DNA of 64,000 nucleotides from Chelatococcus caeni (GCF_014196925.1 NZ_JACIEN010000002.1:1-64000); one strand, 5' to 3'; numbered from the stretch's first letter, positions 17,087 to 25,604 are shown. The notes: a model not told the origin generated them from the sequence alone. Made by a program: numbers and translations.

Positions 17087-18378
17087 GCGCATCCTTCGTC
17101 TTCCTGCTCGCCGCCTTCTTCGGGCTGGCGGCCATCGGCATGCCCATCGCCTATGCCATGTTCGTGGCGGCGATCGGCTATCTCTTCGTCACCGGCAAGG
17201 ACGTCGGCCTCTTCTCCGAGCAGATCCTCAACAATCTCGTCGACAGCTTCGTGCTGCTCGCCGTGCCGCTGTTCATCCTCGCCGCCAACCTGATGAACGC
17301 CGGCGGCGTCTCCGAGCGCATGCTGCTCTTCTGCCAGGCGCTCGTCGGGCGCTTCCGCGGCGGGCTCGCCCACGTCAACGTGGTCGCCAGCATCATCTTC
17401 GCGGGCATGTCGGGCTCGGCCATCGCGGATGCGGCGGGCGTCGGCAAGCTGCTCACGGAGATGATGGTCAAGACGAAGCGCTATACGCCAGGCTTCGCGG
17501 CCGCCATCTCGGCCGCCTCCTCGACCATCGGGCCGATCATCCCGCCGTCGATCCCGATGGTGCTCTATGCGCTCGTCTCGGATACCTCGGTCGGCTACCT
17601 CTTCCTCGGCGGCATCATTCCCGGCCTCATCATGGCCGCCGCGCTGATGGGGGCCATCGCCTGGGTCGCCCGCAAGCGCGACTTCCCGCGCGACGACACC
17701 GTGCCGATACGCGAATTGCCCCGCGCCACCGTGCGCGCCTTCCCGGCGCTCATGCTGCCGGTCATCCTGCTCTACGGCATCTACGGCGGGGCCGCGACGC
17801 CGACCGAGGCCGCCTCGCTCGCGGCGCTCTATGCGCTCATGCTCGCCGGCCTCGTCTATCGGTCGCTGACAATCCGGGAGGCCTTCCGGCTCTTTGCCGA
17901 ATCCGCGCGCTCGACCACCGTCGTCGCGCTCATCATCGCCGGCGCCTTCATTTTCAACTACATCGTCGCGAGCGAGAACATCCCGCAGCTCGTCGCCGGC
18001 TGGATGCGCGGGGTGGACGTGCATCCGCTCGTCTTCCTGCTGCTCGTCAACCTGCTGTTCCTTGCGCTCGGCTGCCTGTTCGACGCGACGACCATGCTGC
18101 TCGTGCTGGTGCCGCTGTTCCTGCCGGCGGCGCGGGAAATGGGCATCGACCTCGTGCATTTCGGCGTCGTCATCGTCGTCAACATCATGCTGGGGCTGGT
18201 CACGCCCCCCTATGGCGTGCTGTTGTTCGTGATGAACGGACTGACGGGCATCCCCCTGCGCGACATCATCCGCGAGATGTGGCTGTTCCTCTTCATTCTC
18301 CTGGCCGCGCTCCTCCTGATGATCCTCGTGCCGGAGACGGTGCTGTGGCTGCCGCGCCAGTTCGGCTACACCGGTTAG
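17083..18378 (+). CDS. dctM: TRAP transporter large permease (DctM family)
   Basis: The main transport subunit, a ~12-helix inner-membrane protein that uses the sodium or proton gradient. Hallmarks are IGMPIAYAMFVAAIGYLFV, GGLAHVNVVASIIFAGMSGS followed by AIADAAGVG, ISAASSTIGPIIPPSIPMVL, GGAATPTEAASLAALYALML and FGVVIVVNIMLGLVTPPYGV. Length 431 is standard. Its ATG overlaps the dctQ stop (ATGA), showing translational coupling. Eleven bases after its stop the aldo/keto reductase gene begins, so transporter and enzymes probably form one operon. Confidence 0.95.
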   Translation: MSASFVFLLAAFFGLAAIGMPIAYAMFVAAIGYLFVTGKDVGLFSEQILNNLVDSFVLLAVPLFILAANLMNAGGVSERMLLFCQALVGRFRGGLAHVNVVASIIFAGMSGSAIADAAGVGKLLTEMMVKTKRYTPGFAAAISAASSTIGPIIPPSIPMVLYALVSDTSVGYLFLGGIIPGLIMAAALMGAIAWVARKRDFPRDDTVPIRELPRATVRAFPALMLPVILLYGIYGGAATPTEAASLAALYALMLAGLVYRSLTIREAFRLFAESARSTTVVALIIAGAFIFNYIVASENIPQLVAGWMRGVDVHPLVFLLLVNLLFLALGCLFDATTMLLVLVPLFLPAAREMGIDLVHFGVVIVVNIMLGLVTPPYGVLLFVMNGLTGIPLRDIIREMWLFLFILLAALLLMILVPETVLWLPRQFGYTG

Positions 18379-18389
18379 GGAGGATATCG

Positions 18390-19424
18390 ATGAGCCTGGC
18401 GACACGCACGCTCGGACGCAGCAACCTCAAGGTCACGGTCCTCGGCTTCGGCACGGCGCCGCTTGGCGACCTCTATGCGAGGCTCGACGATGCCACGGCC
18501 GTCGCCACCGTCGAGGCCGCGCTCGCGGCCGGCATCACGCTCCTCGACACCTCGCCGCACTACGGCAACGGCCTTGCCGAGCACCGCTGCGGCACGGCGC
18601 TCCGGCGCCACGAGCGCAGCGACGTCGTGCTCTCGACCAAGGTCGGGCGGGTGATGGATCCGCGCCAGCGGCCGGCGACGCCAGCGCGGAGCGACGTGAT
18701 CTCGCCCGGCTTCGCCGGCGGCCTGCCGCACAAGGCCTCCTTCGATTATTCCTACGACGGCGCCATGCGCTCCTTCGAGCAGTCGCTGCTGCGCCTCGGC
18801 ACCGACCGCATCGACGTGCTGCTCATCCATGACGTCGACGTCTGGACCCATGGCGCCGACGGCATCGAGGCCCGCTTCAAGGAGGCGATGGACGGCGCCT
18901 ACCGGGCCCTCGCCGACCTGCGCGACCAGAAGGTGATCAAGGCCATCGGCGTCGGCATCAACGAGGCCGACATGTGCGAGCGCTTCGCCCGCGCCGGCGA
19001 CTTCGACTGCATGCTGCTCGCGGGGCGCTATTCGCTCCTGGAGCAGCCGGCGCTCGAGGGCTTCCTGCCGCTGGCGCAGGAAAAGAACATCGGCGTCATG
19101 CTCGGCGGCGTGTTCAACTCCGGCATCCTCGCCACGGGCGCGGTGCCGGGCGCTCGCTACAACTACGCCCCCGCGCCCGATGCCGTCATGGACAAGGTGC
19201 GCCGCATCGAGGCCGTGTGCCGGGCCCATTCCGTCCCGCTCGCCCATGCGGCGCTGCACTTCGCCCTCGGCCATCCCGCGGTCGCGAGCCTCGTGCTCGG
19301 CGGCGTCGCGCCCGAGGAGGTGAGCCGCAACGTCGCCGCCTTCGCCGCCCCCCCGCCCGCGGGGCTGTGGAGCGACTTGAAGAGCGAGGGCCTGCTCGCT
19401 CCCGACGCGCCGACGCCCGCCTGA
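18390..19424 (+). CDS. Aldo/keto reductase, possible aldose/L-fucose 1-dehydrogenase
   Basis: NAD(P)-dependent TIM-barrel oxidoreductase. The family pattern is clear: TLGRSNLKVTVLGFGTAPLG, DTSPHYGNGLAEHRCGTALR with the catalytic Asp and Tyr, STKVGRV with the Lys, and RLGTDRIDVLLIHDVD. It belongs to the subgroup that includes D-threo-aldose (L-fucose) 1-dehydrogenase and pyridoxal 4-dehydrogenase, which oxidise the anomeric or aldehyde carbon. The next gene encodes a FucU-type mutarotase, which supports a sugar substrate. The ATG at 18390 follows GGGAGGATATCG. Length 344. The exact substrate is not shown by sequence. Confidence 0.83.
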   Translation: MSLATRTLGRSNLKVTVLGFGTAPLGDLYARLDDATAVATVEAALAAGITLLDTSPHYGNGLAEHRCGTALRRHERSDVVLSTKVGRVMDPRQRPATPARSDVISPGFAGGLPHKASFDYSYDGAMRSFEQSLLRLGTDRIDVLLIHDVDVWTHGADGIEARFKEAMDGAYRALADLRDQKVIKAIGVGINEADMCERFARAGDFDCMLLAGRYSLLEQPALEGFLPLAQEKNIGVMLGGVFNSGILATGAVPGARYNYAPAPDAVMDKVRRIEAVCRAHSVPLAHAALHFALGHPAVASLVLGGVAPEEVSRNVAAFAAPPPAGLWSDLKSEGLLAPDAPTPA

Positions 19425-19447
19425 TCGCCACCACCGGAGCCGACACG

Positions 19448-19897
19448 ATGCTCAAGGGTCTCGACCCCGTCCTGACGCCCGACCTCCTCTGGGTGCTCGC
19501 CGCCATGGGCCACGGCGACGACCTCGCCCTCGTCGACGCCAATTTCCCGGCCGAGACGGTGGCGCGCCGCACCACCTCGGGCGAGCTCGTGCGCATCCCC
19601 GGCCTCACCATGGCGCGCGCCGCGGAGGCCGTGCTGTCGCTGCTGCCCGTCGACACCTTCGTCGACGATCCGGTACGGCGCATGGAGGTGGTGGGCGATG
19701 CCGTCACGGTGCCGCCGATCCAAAGCGAAGTGCAGGCGGTGATCGACCGGGCGGCCGGCAAGGCGCTGCCGCTCGTCGGCATCGAGCGCTATGCCTTCTA
19801 CGAGGCGGCGAGCGGGGCCTTCGCGGTCGTGCAGGTGGGCGACATGCGCCCCTACGGCTGCTTCCTCATCCGCAAGGGCGTGGTGCTGGCGGAGTGA
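19448..19897 (+). CDS. fucU: RbsD/FucU family sugar mutarotase
   Basis: Small decameric mutarotase that speeds interconversion of sugar anomers. The N-terminal motif LLWVLAAMGHGDDLALVDAN carries the conserved His and Asp, and GIERYAFYEAASG holds the conserved Tyr. Length 149 and overall pattern fit FucU (fucose type) better than RbsD. It follows the aldo/keto reductase by 23 bases with a GGAG site, so the pair probably prepares and oxidises a sugar such as L-fucose or a hexose imported by the TRAP system. Substrate is inference. Confidence 0.82.
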   Translation: MLKGLDPVLTPDLLWVLAAMGHGDDLALVDANFPAETVARRTTSGELVRIPGLTMARAAEAVLSLLPVDTFVDDPVRRMEVVGDAVTVPPIQSEVQAVIDRAAGKALPLVGIERYAFYEAASGAFAVVQVGDMRPYGCFLIRKGVVLAE

Positions 19898-19943
19898 AAC
19901 CGGCGACCCCGGCGGGCTCGCATCGGCTGGAGCCGCGTAGTAT

Positions 19944-19957
19944 AAAACGATTCAAAT
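19944..19957 (+). promoter_or_regulatory. Shared motif upstream of uxaA, overlapping a -10-like box
   Basis: AAAACGATTCAAAT, matching 11 of 14 bases with the motif upstream of uxaC at 14312-14325 and in the same orientation to its gene. It overlaps the end of a -10-like TATAAA at 19941-19946, so a bound protein would block transcription start. It lies 42 bases before the uxaA start. Candidate site for the local GntR regulator. Confidence 0.35.
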
Positions 19958-19998
19958 AACCATATCAGCGGCCAACCAGCCCGCCCGGAAACACGCCC

Positions 19999-21525
19999 AT
20001 GGACCGTCCCGTCACCCCCCGTACCCTTCGCCTCAACGCCAGCGACAACGTCATCGTCGCCGTCGATGCGCTGGAGCCCCGCGCTTCCGTCGACGGCGTC
20101 GCGGTGACGCAGCGCGTGCCGCGCGGCCACAAGATGGCGGTGGTGCCGGTGGCCGAGGGCGAGCCCATCGTCAAGTTCGGCCAGATCATCGGCTTTGCGT
20201 CGAAGCCCATCGCCCCCGGCGAGTGGGTGCACGAGCACAATGTCGAGATGCACGATTTCGCCCGCGACTACCGCTTCGCCGAGGCGGCGCGAGAGGAGGA
20301 CATCCTGCCCGTCGAGCAGCAGGCGACCTTCGAGGGCTTCCGCCGGGCCAACGGCAAGGTCGGCACGCGCAACTACATCGGCATCCTCACCTCGGTGAAC
20401 TGCTCGGCGACGGTCGCCCGCTACATGGCCGAGGAAATCCGCCGCTCAGGGCTTCTCGACGACTATCCGAATGTCGACGGCGTCATCCCGCTGGTACACG
20501 GCGGCGGCTGCGCCCTCGACGTCAAGGGCGAGGGCTACGAGGTCCTCAAGCGCACCCAGTGGGGCTATGCGACCAACCCCAACATGGCGGCGGTCGTCAT
20601 GGTCGGCCTCGGCTGCGAAGGCTTCCAGATCGCGCGCTGGAAGGAGATCTACGGCATCACGGAGAGCGACACCTTCCGCTCCTTCACCATCCAGGAGATC
20701 GGCGGCACGAAGAAGACGGTGGAGGCCGGCGCCGCCGCCATCCGCGAGATGCTGCCCGTCGCCAACAGGGCGCGGCGCGAGACGGTGCCGGCGTCGGAGC
20801 TGATGCTCGCCCTGCAGTGCGGCGGCTCCGACGGCTATTCCGGCATCACGGCCAATCCGGCTCTCGGCGCGGCCGCCGACCTGCTCGTCAAGCACGGCGG
20901 CACGGCGATCCTCTCCGAGACGCCGGAGATCTACGGCGCCGAACATCTCCTGACGCGCCGCGCGGCCACCCGCGAGGTCGGCGAGAAGCTCGTCGAGCTC
21001 ATCAAGTGGTGGGAGGATTACACCACCCGCAACAAGATGGAGATGAACAACAACCCCTCGCCCGGCAACAAGGCAGGCGGGCTCACGACGATCCTCGAGA
21101 AGTCGCTCGGCGCCGCGGCCAAGGGCGGCACGACGACGCTCACGGGCGTCTACCGCTATGCCGAGAAGGTCACCGCCAAGGGCTTCGTCTTCATGGATAC
21201 GCCCGGCTACGACCCGGTCTCGGCAACGGGCCAGGTCGCCGGCGGCGCCAATGTCCTCGCCTTCACCACCGGCCGCGGCTCGGCCTACGGCTGCAAGCCG
21301 ACGCCGTCGATCAAGCTCGCCACCAACAGCGAGATGTACCGGCGCATGGTCGACGACATGGACATCAACTGCGGCGACGTGGTCGAGGGCGTGTCGATCG
21401 AGGACAAGGGCCGCGAGATCTTCGAGAAGGTGCTGAAGGTCGCCTCCGGCGAGCGCTCCAAGTCCGAGGAGCTCGGCTACGGCGACGCCGAATTCGTGCC
21501 CTGGCAGATCGGCGCGACGATGTGA
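19999..21525 (+). CDS. uxaA: Altronate dehydratase family protein
   Basis: UxaA/GarD-family iron-dependent dehydratase, expected to turn D-altronate into 2-dehydro-3-deoxy-D-gluconate. The N-terminal SAF domain spans ~10-95 (NASDNVIVAVDALE, GHKMAVVPVAEGE), followed by the large catalytic domain: GTRNYIGILTSVNCSATVAR, LVHGGGCALD, LQCGGSDGYSGITANPALG, TRNKMEMNNNPSPGNKAGGL and AYGCKPTPSIKLATNSEMYR. Conserved Cys, His and Asp of the metal site are present. Length 508 is between E. coli UxaA (495) and GarD (523). The related L-fuconate or galactarate activities cannot be excluded. No uxuA (mannonate dehydratase) is in the window, so the galacturonate branch fits best. Confidence 0.9.
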   Translation: MDRPVTPRTLRLNASDNVIVAVDALEPRASVDGVAVTQRVPRGHKMAVVPVAEGEPIVKFGQIIGFASKPIAPGEWVHEHNVEMHDFARDYRFAEAAREEDILPVEQQATFEGFRRANGKVGTRNYIGILTSVNCSATVARYMAEEIRRSGLLDDYPNVDGVIPLVHGGGCALDVKGEGYEVLKRTQWGYATNPNMAAVVMVGLGCEGFQIARWKEIYGITESDTFRSFTIQEIGGTKKTVEAGAAAIREMLPVANRARRETVPASELMLALQCGGSDGYSGITANPALGAAADLLVKHGGTAILSETPEIYGAEHLLTRRAATREVGEKLVELIKWWEDYTTRNKMEMNNNPSPGNKAGGLTTILEKSLGAAAKGGTTTLTGVYRYAEKVTAKGFVFMDTPGYDPVSATGQVAGGANVLAFTTGRGSAYGCKPTPSIKLATNSEMYRRMVDDMDINCGDVVEGVSIEDKGREIFEKVLKVASGERSKSEELGYGDAEFVPWQIGATM

Positions 21526-21558
21526 GAATAGCGGAGCGCTTGCGGTCCCACAGGCGAC

Positions 21559-21584
21559 GACCTATGTTACATGTAACACAGGTC
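21559..21584. promoter_or_regulatory. 26-bp near-perfect palindrome, probable MazEF operator
   Basis: The core TGTTACATGTAACA (21565-21578) is a perfect palindrome. With flanking GACCT and AGGTC the symmetry extends to 26 bp with a single mismatched pair (21564/21579). It ends 10 bases before the antitoxin start codon and leaves room for a GGAG ribosome-binding site between. Toxin-antitoxin operons of this kind repress themselves by binding such palindromes; the assignment here is by position. Confidence 0.75.
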
Positions 21585-21594
21585 GGAGACTGAA

Positions 21595-21807
21595 ATGGCA
21601 GGTGTCGCCAAGCGCGTGCAGCGCCATCGCGAGCGATTGCGGGCGGCCGGGCTGAAGCCGGTGCAGATCTGGATACCGGACCCGGCGCAGCCCGGCTTTG
21701 CCGAGGAATGCCGGCGCCAGTCGCAACTCATCGCCAAGAGCGCCGAGGAAGACGAGATCCTCGATTTCATCGAAGCGGTCTCGGACCATCGGGGCTGGCG
21801 TGAATGA
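21595..21807 (+). CDS. Antitoxin MazE family protein (DUF3018)
   Basis: A 70-residue antitoxin. The pattern KRVQRHRERLRAAGLKPVQI, WIPDPAQPGFAEECRRQS, then an acidic tail EEDEILDFIEAVSD, is that of DUF3018 antitoxins paired with MazF-type toxins in alphaproteobacteria. The basic N-terminal part likely binds the operator immediately upstream and the acidic tail likely inhibits the toxin. The stop overlaps the toxin start by four bases (21804-21807, ATGA), the usual coupling that keeps antitoxin in excess. Confidence 0.88.
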   Translation: MAGVAKRVQRHRERLRAAGLKPVQIWIPDPAQPGFAEECRRQSQLIAKSAEEDEILDFIEAVSDHRGWRE

Positions 21808-22127
21808 GGCGCGGTGATCTCGTCACCGTGGCTCTTCCCGGGGCCTATGGCAAACCCAGACCGGCCCTGATCGTCCAGTCGGATCTCTTCAGCACGCATC
21901 CCTCCTTCACCTTGCTGCCGGTGACGAGTGAACTCGTCGCGGCGCCGCTCCTGCGCATCACGGTCGAGCCGAACGAGCGCAACGGCCTGCAGAAGGTCTC
22001 GCAGATCATGGTCGACAAGGCTCACACGGTGCCCCGCGGCAAGGTGGGCGAGCCTTTCGGCCGGCTCGACGAGACGGACCTTCTCGCGGTAAACCGCGCG
22101 CTCGCGCTCTTTCTCGGCTTTGCGTGA
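21804..22127 (+). CDS. MazF/PemK-family endoribonuclease toxin
   Basis: Sequence-specific mRNA interferase of the type II toxin class. The SH3-like barrel begins MRRGDLVTVALPGAYGKPRP with the Arg-Pro motif that precedes ALIVQSD, then LLPVTSELVAAPLLRITVEP and QKVSQIMVDKAHTVPRGKVG, where the conserved Ser/Thr-type positions lie. Length 107 is typical. The gene is intact and coupled to the antitoxin, so the module is probably functional. It sits alone between a metabolic operon and a glycosyltransferase gene, as mobile toxin modules often do. Confidence 0.9.
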   Translation: MRRGDLVTVALPGAYGKPRPALIVQSDLFSTHPSFTLLPVTSELVAAPLLRITVEPNERNGLQKVSQIMVDKAHTVPRGKVGEPFGRLDETDLLAVNRALALFLGFA

Positions 22128-22133
22128 GGCATC

Positions 22134-23276
22134 GTGACCGACCGGCCCCGTTCCGTTCTCTTCCTCGTCACCGAGGACTGGTTCTTCGCTTCGCATTTCC
22201 TGCCCATGGCGCGGGCCGCGCGCGAGATGGGGCTTGCCGTGACGGTGGTGGCGCGGGTGCGGGCGCACCGGGAGGTGATCGAGGCGACGGGCGCGCGCGT
22301 GCTGGCGCTCGAGGCGGACCGGCGCAGCATGAGCCCCCTCGCCATCCTGCGCACCGTCGGTGCCATGCGCCGAGTGCTCGCCGAGGAGCGCCCCGACATC
22401 GTGCACGCCATCGCCCTGCGCTCCATCGTGCTCGGCGGCCTTGCGGCGCGTCTCGCCGGCATCGCCGGCCGCGTCTATGCGCTGACCGGCCTCGGCTTCC
22501 TCGGCGCCCGCCGCGATGCCGTCGCGCGCGTGGCGCGGGCCGGGCTTCGCCTCGTCATCCGCGGCGGGCTCGAAGGCCGCGGCACGCATTACCTCTTCGA
22601 GAACGAGGACGACCCGCGTCTCATCGGGCTCGATCCGCGCGCGCCGAACGTGACCATCGTCGGCGGCGCCGGTGTCGAGCCAGCGGATTATCCCGTGGCG
22701 CCGCTGCCGCCGCAGCCACCGCTCAGGGTGGCCGTCGTCGCGCGCATGCTGTGGTCGAAGGGCATCGACCTCGCGGTGGAGGCCGTCCGCCGCGCCCGCA
22801 CGGACGGCGTCGCGGTCGAGCTCTCGCTCTTCGGCGCGCCGGATCCCGACAATCCCAAGGCGGTGCCGGAGGCGACGCTCCGGCAATGGTCGGAGGAGCC
22901 CGGCATCGCCTGGCGCGGCCCGACGCGCGACATCGCCGGCGTCTGGCGCGAGCACCACGTCTCGTGCCTGCCGTCGCGCGGCGGCGAGGGCCTGCCACGC
23001 ACCTTGCTCGAAGGGGCGGTGAGCGGCCGCGCCGTCCTGACGACGGACGTGCCCGGCTGCCGTACGCTGGTGCGCGACGGCATCGAGGGCCTCGTGGTGC
23101 CGCCGGACGACGCAGCGGCTCTCGCCGAGGCCATCGCGCAGCTGGCGGCCGATCCGCGGCGCGTCGCCGCCATGGGCGCTGCGGCGCGCGCGCGCGTGCT
23201 CGACGGCTTCACGGAGCGCCACGTGATGGACGGGTTGAAGGACCTCTACCGCCGCATGCTCGACGAGCGGCCATGA
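22134..23276 (+). CDS. Glycosyltransferase family 4 protein
   Basis: GT-B fold glycosyltransferase of unknown acceptor. The N-terminal domain (RSVLFLVTEDWFFASHFLPM, MARAAREMGLAVTVVARVRA) resembles enzymes of capsule or O-antigen assembly, and VYALTGLGFLGARRD is typical of the PglA/WbnK-like group. The C-terminal domain holds the nucleotide-sugar site: VARMLWSKGIDLAVEAVR and SRGGEGLPRTLLEGAVSGRA followed by VLTTDVPGCRTLV. Start is GTG 22134, six bases after the toxin gene, and the stop overlaps the next gene by four bases. Length 380. Cytoplasmic or peripheral membrane. Confidence 0.85.
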   Translation: MTDRPRSVLFLVTEDWFFASHFLPMARAAREMGLAVTVVARVRAHREVIEATGARVLALEADRRSMSPLAILRTVGAMRRVLAEERPDIVHAIALRSIVLGGLAARLAGIAGRVYALTGLGFLGARRDAVARVARAGLRLVIRGGLEGRGTHYLFENEDDPRLIGLDPRAPNVTIVGGAGVEPADYPVAPLPPQPPLRVAVVARMLWSKGIDLAVEAVRRARTDGVAVELSLFGAPDPDNPKAVPEATLRQWSEEPGIAWRGPTRDIAGVWREHHVSCLPSRGGEGLPRTLLEGAVSGRAVLTTDVPGCRTLVRDGIEGLVVPPDDAAALAEAIAQLAADPRRVAAMGAAARARVLDGFTERHVMDGLKDLYRRMLDERP

Positions 23277-23932
23277 CGCGCCTCGCAACGGACAAGGCCG
23301 CTTTCGTCCGCACCCATACGCGGCTCCTGCCGGTGCCGCACGCGCCGGAGATCGTGCTGCATGTGGCGGACGAAGCGACGGCCCTGTGGGAGAAGACCGA
23401 GGAGGAGCTCGGCGCCATGGGGCTGCCGCCGCCCTTCTGGGCCTTCGCCTGGGCTGGCGGGCAGGCGCTGGCGCGCTATATCCTCGATCACCCGGCCATC
23501 GTCACCGGCAAGCGCGTGCTCGATTTCGCGTCGGGTTCGGGGCTCGTGGCCATCGCCGCCGCACGGGCCGGCGCGGCACAGGTGGACGCCTGCGACATCG
23601 ACACCTTCGCGGCGGCGGCCATTGCGGTGAATGCCGAGGCCAACGGTGTCGCCCTCACCGTCCGCCAGGACAATCTCGTCGGCACGGACGAGGGGTGGGA
23701 CTGCGTGCTGGCCGGCGACATCTGCTACGAGCGCGATCTCGCCGCTGCCGTCACCGACTGGCTGTCGCGCCTCGCCGCGCGCGGCGCCACTGTGCTCATC
23801 GGCGACCCCGGCCGCAGTTATCTGGCGCGCGAACGGCTCGCCGCGCTCGCCACCTATGAGGTGCCGGTGACGCGGGCGCTCGAAGACAACGAGATCAAGA
23901 AGACGAGCGTCTGGGCCTTTCGCGAGGCCTGA
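23273..23932 (+). CDS. Class I SAM-dependent methyltransferase (COG3897/ETFB-lysine type)
   Basis: A 219-residue Rossmann-fold methyltransferase. SAM-binding motif I is VLDFASGSGLVAIAAARAGA and motif II is VDACDID. LPPPFWAFAWAGGQALARYI before motif I is typical of the family that includes ETF beta-subunit lysine methyltransferases and proteins labelled nicotinamide N-methyltransferase-like. CVLAGDICYERDLAAAV and IGDPGRSYLARERL follow. Its ATG overlaps the glycosyltransferase stop (23273-23276). The substrate is probably a protein lysine but is not shown by the sequence. Confidence 0.85.
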   Translation: MTRLATDKAAFVRTHTRLLPVPHAPEIVLHVADEATALWEKTEEELGAMGLPPPFWAFAWAGGQALARYILDHPAIVTGKRVLDFASGSGLVAIAAARAGAAQVDACDIDTFAAAAIAVNAEANGVALTVRQDNLVGTDEGWDCVLAGDICYERDLAAAVTDWLSRLAARGATVLIGDPGRSYLARERLAALATYEVPVTRALEDNEIKKTSVWAFREA

Positions 23933-23934
23933 GA

Positions 23935-24480
23935 TCAGCGCGTGAGGGTCTCGAGCGCCTCGCGGTGCAGAACGGCGCTGCCGGCCGAGAAGCAGCAGAA
24001 GACGACGCGTTCGATGGAAATATCCGGCAATCTCGCCAGCACGGTGCCCACCGCGACCGGCGCCGCCTCCTCGGGGGGAAAGCCGTAGACGCCGGTGGAG
24101 ATGGCGGGAAAGGCGATGCGGGCAAGGCCGTGCGCATCGGCGAGGGCAAGCGCATTGCCGTAGCAGGCGGCGAGCAGCGTCGCCTCTCCCTCCGCGCCTC
24201 CCCGCCAGACGGGACCGACCGTGTGGATGACATGGGCCGACGGCAGCCGATAGCCGCGCGTGATCTTCGCCTCGCCGGTCTCGCACCCGCCGAGGGTGCG
24301 GCATTCGGCGAGAAGCTCCGGCCCCGCCGCCCGGTGGATCGCTCCGTCGACGCCGCCACCGCCGAGGAGCGTGCGGTTGGCGGCGTTGACGACGGCATCG
24401 ACGGCGAGACGCGTGATGTCCCCCACCACGATCTCGATGATGCCGCCGGGAACGGCGGCCCGATGCGGCCAGTCGCCCAT
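23935..24480 (-). CDS. Macrodomain protein, probable O-acetyl-ADP-ribose deacetylase
   Basis: A single macrodomain that binds ADP-ribose and probably hydrolyses O-acetyl-ADP-ribose or removes mono-ADP-ribose. The YmdB-like motifs are all present: [60 protein letters not shown], and the phosphate loop [18 protein letters not shown]. Length 181 and the Asn-Asn pair match the MacroD-type class. It converges with the methyltransferase (2 bases between stops) and lies just downstream of the patatin-like gene on the same strand. Confidence 0.92.
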   Translation of the reverse strand: MGDWPHRAAVPGGIIEIVVGDITRLAVDAVVNAANRTLLGGGGVDGAIHRAAGPELLAECRTLGGCETGEAKITRGYRLPSAHVIHTVGPVWRGGAEGEATLLAACYGNALALADAHGLARIAFPAISTGVYGFPPEEAAPVAVGTVLARLPDISIERVVFCCFSAGSAVLHREALETLTR

Positions 24481-24501
24481 GGCCGGTCCTTCCGCGCTTC
24501 G

Positions 24502-25604
24502 TCAGGCGAATTCGTGGCGCAGGTCGAGCGTCGACCGCACGCCGACGTCATCATAGCTCTCCTTGAGCCATTTGCGCGCGGCCTGCCGGCCAAGATCGGC
24601 GAGGCGCTGCAGGAGGCTCCAGTCCGCCGACAGGCGCGAGGCCGCCGTCACGCGCTTCATCAGGAGGTCGGCGTCGATGCGGTGCATGAGCACGCGCTTG
24701 TACTCGTCCTTCGACAGCTTGCCCTCGTCGATGAGGCGCGTGACGAATTCGATGGCGCGCATCTCGCGCAGGAGTGTCGCGTTGAAGGTGATCTCGGTCA
24801 GGCGGTTCTGGATCTCGCGGGCGGAGCGCGGCGTCTCCTCCCGCTCGATCGGATTGATCTGCACCAGGAGCACGTCGTCGCTCGCCGCGCCGTAGAACAG
24901 CGGAAAGAGGGCGGGATTGCCCATGTAGCCGCCGTCCCAATAGGGCACGCCGTCGATCTCGACCGCCTGGAAGACCATGGGCAGGCAGGCCGAGGCCATG
25001 ATGTGGTCGGCGGTCAGCTCCGGGCGCTCGAAGAGCTTGATCTTGCCCGTGCGCACGTTGGTCGCGGCGATGAAGAGCGAGACCGAGTTGCAGGCGCGCA
25101 CCTTGTCGAAGTCGATCAGCTCCTCGATGAGGTCGCGGAGCGGATTGATGTTGAGCGGGTTGAAGTCGTAGGGGCTGGCGAAGCGCGACACCATGTCGAA
25201 CCACAGGAGGCCGGGCGGCTCGTCGCCCCCGCCCCAGATGCCGAGCATGCGGTCGACGAGCGAGCGCTGCAGCGGCGACAGCGCCCCGTCGCGGCTGACG
25301 CGCCGCCAGAAGGTCTCGAGGTCGCGCCGTGCGCCGTCGATGCCGGCCTCGATGAAGCCCTGAGTCATGACGACGGCGTTCATGGCGCCGGCGCTCGTGC
25401 CCGAGATCGCCTCGATGGCGAGCCGGCCATCCTCGAGCAGGGCGTCGACGACGCCCCAGGTGAAGGCGCCGTGGGCGCCGCCGCCCTGCAGGGCAAGGCA
25501 GATGCTCTTCTCGGCCTTCGGGCCGGCGATGCCGGCAAAGCCGCCCGCCGGCTTGCCGGGGGCTTGCCGGCAGGATGGCGGACGCGGGGGGCGCGGCCGG
25601 TCAT
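24502..25604 (-). CDS. Patatin-like phospholipase, apparent single-base frameshift near the 5' end
   Basis: Serine lipid acyl hydrolase of the patatin family. On the minus strand the reading frame carries LALQGGGAHGAFTWGVVDAL (oxyanion hole), ISGTSAGAMNAVV (nucleophile GTSAG) and YWDGGYMGNPALFPLF (DGG, second dyad residue). The first ATG in this frame (25383) comes after the nucleophile Ser, so a protein starting there would be dead. Upstream the frame has no ATG, GTG or TTG before a stop at ~25707. In the next frame an ATG at 25604 overlaps the bdhA stop (ATGA) and reads MTGRAPRVRHPAGKPPA. Adding one base in a G run at 25586-25591 or 25558-25562 would join it to the main frame and give ~367 residues. 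Either a sequencing error or a true mutation. Confidence 0.75.
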
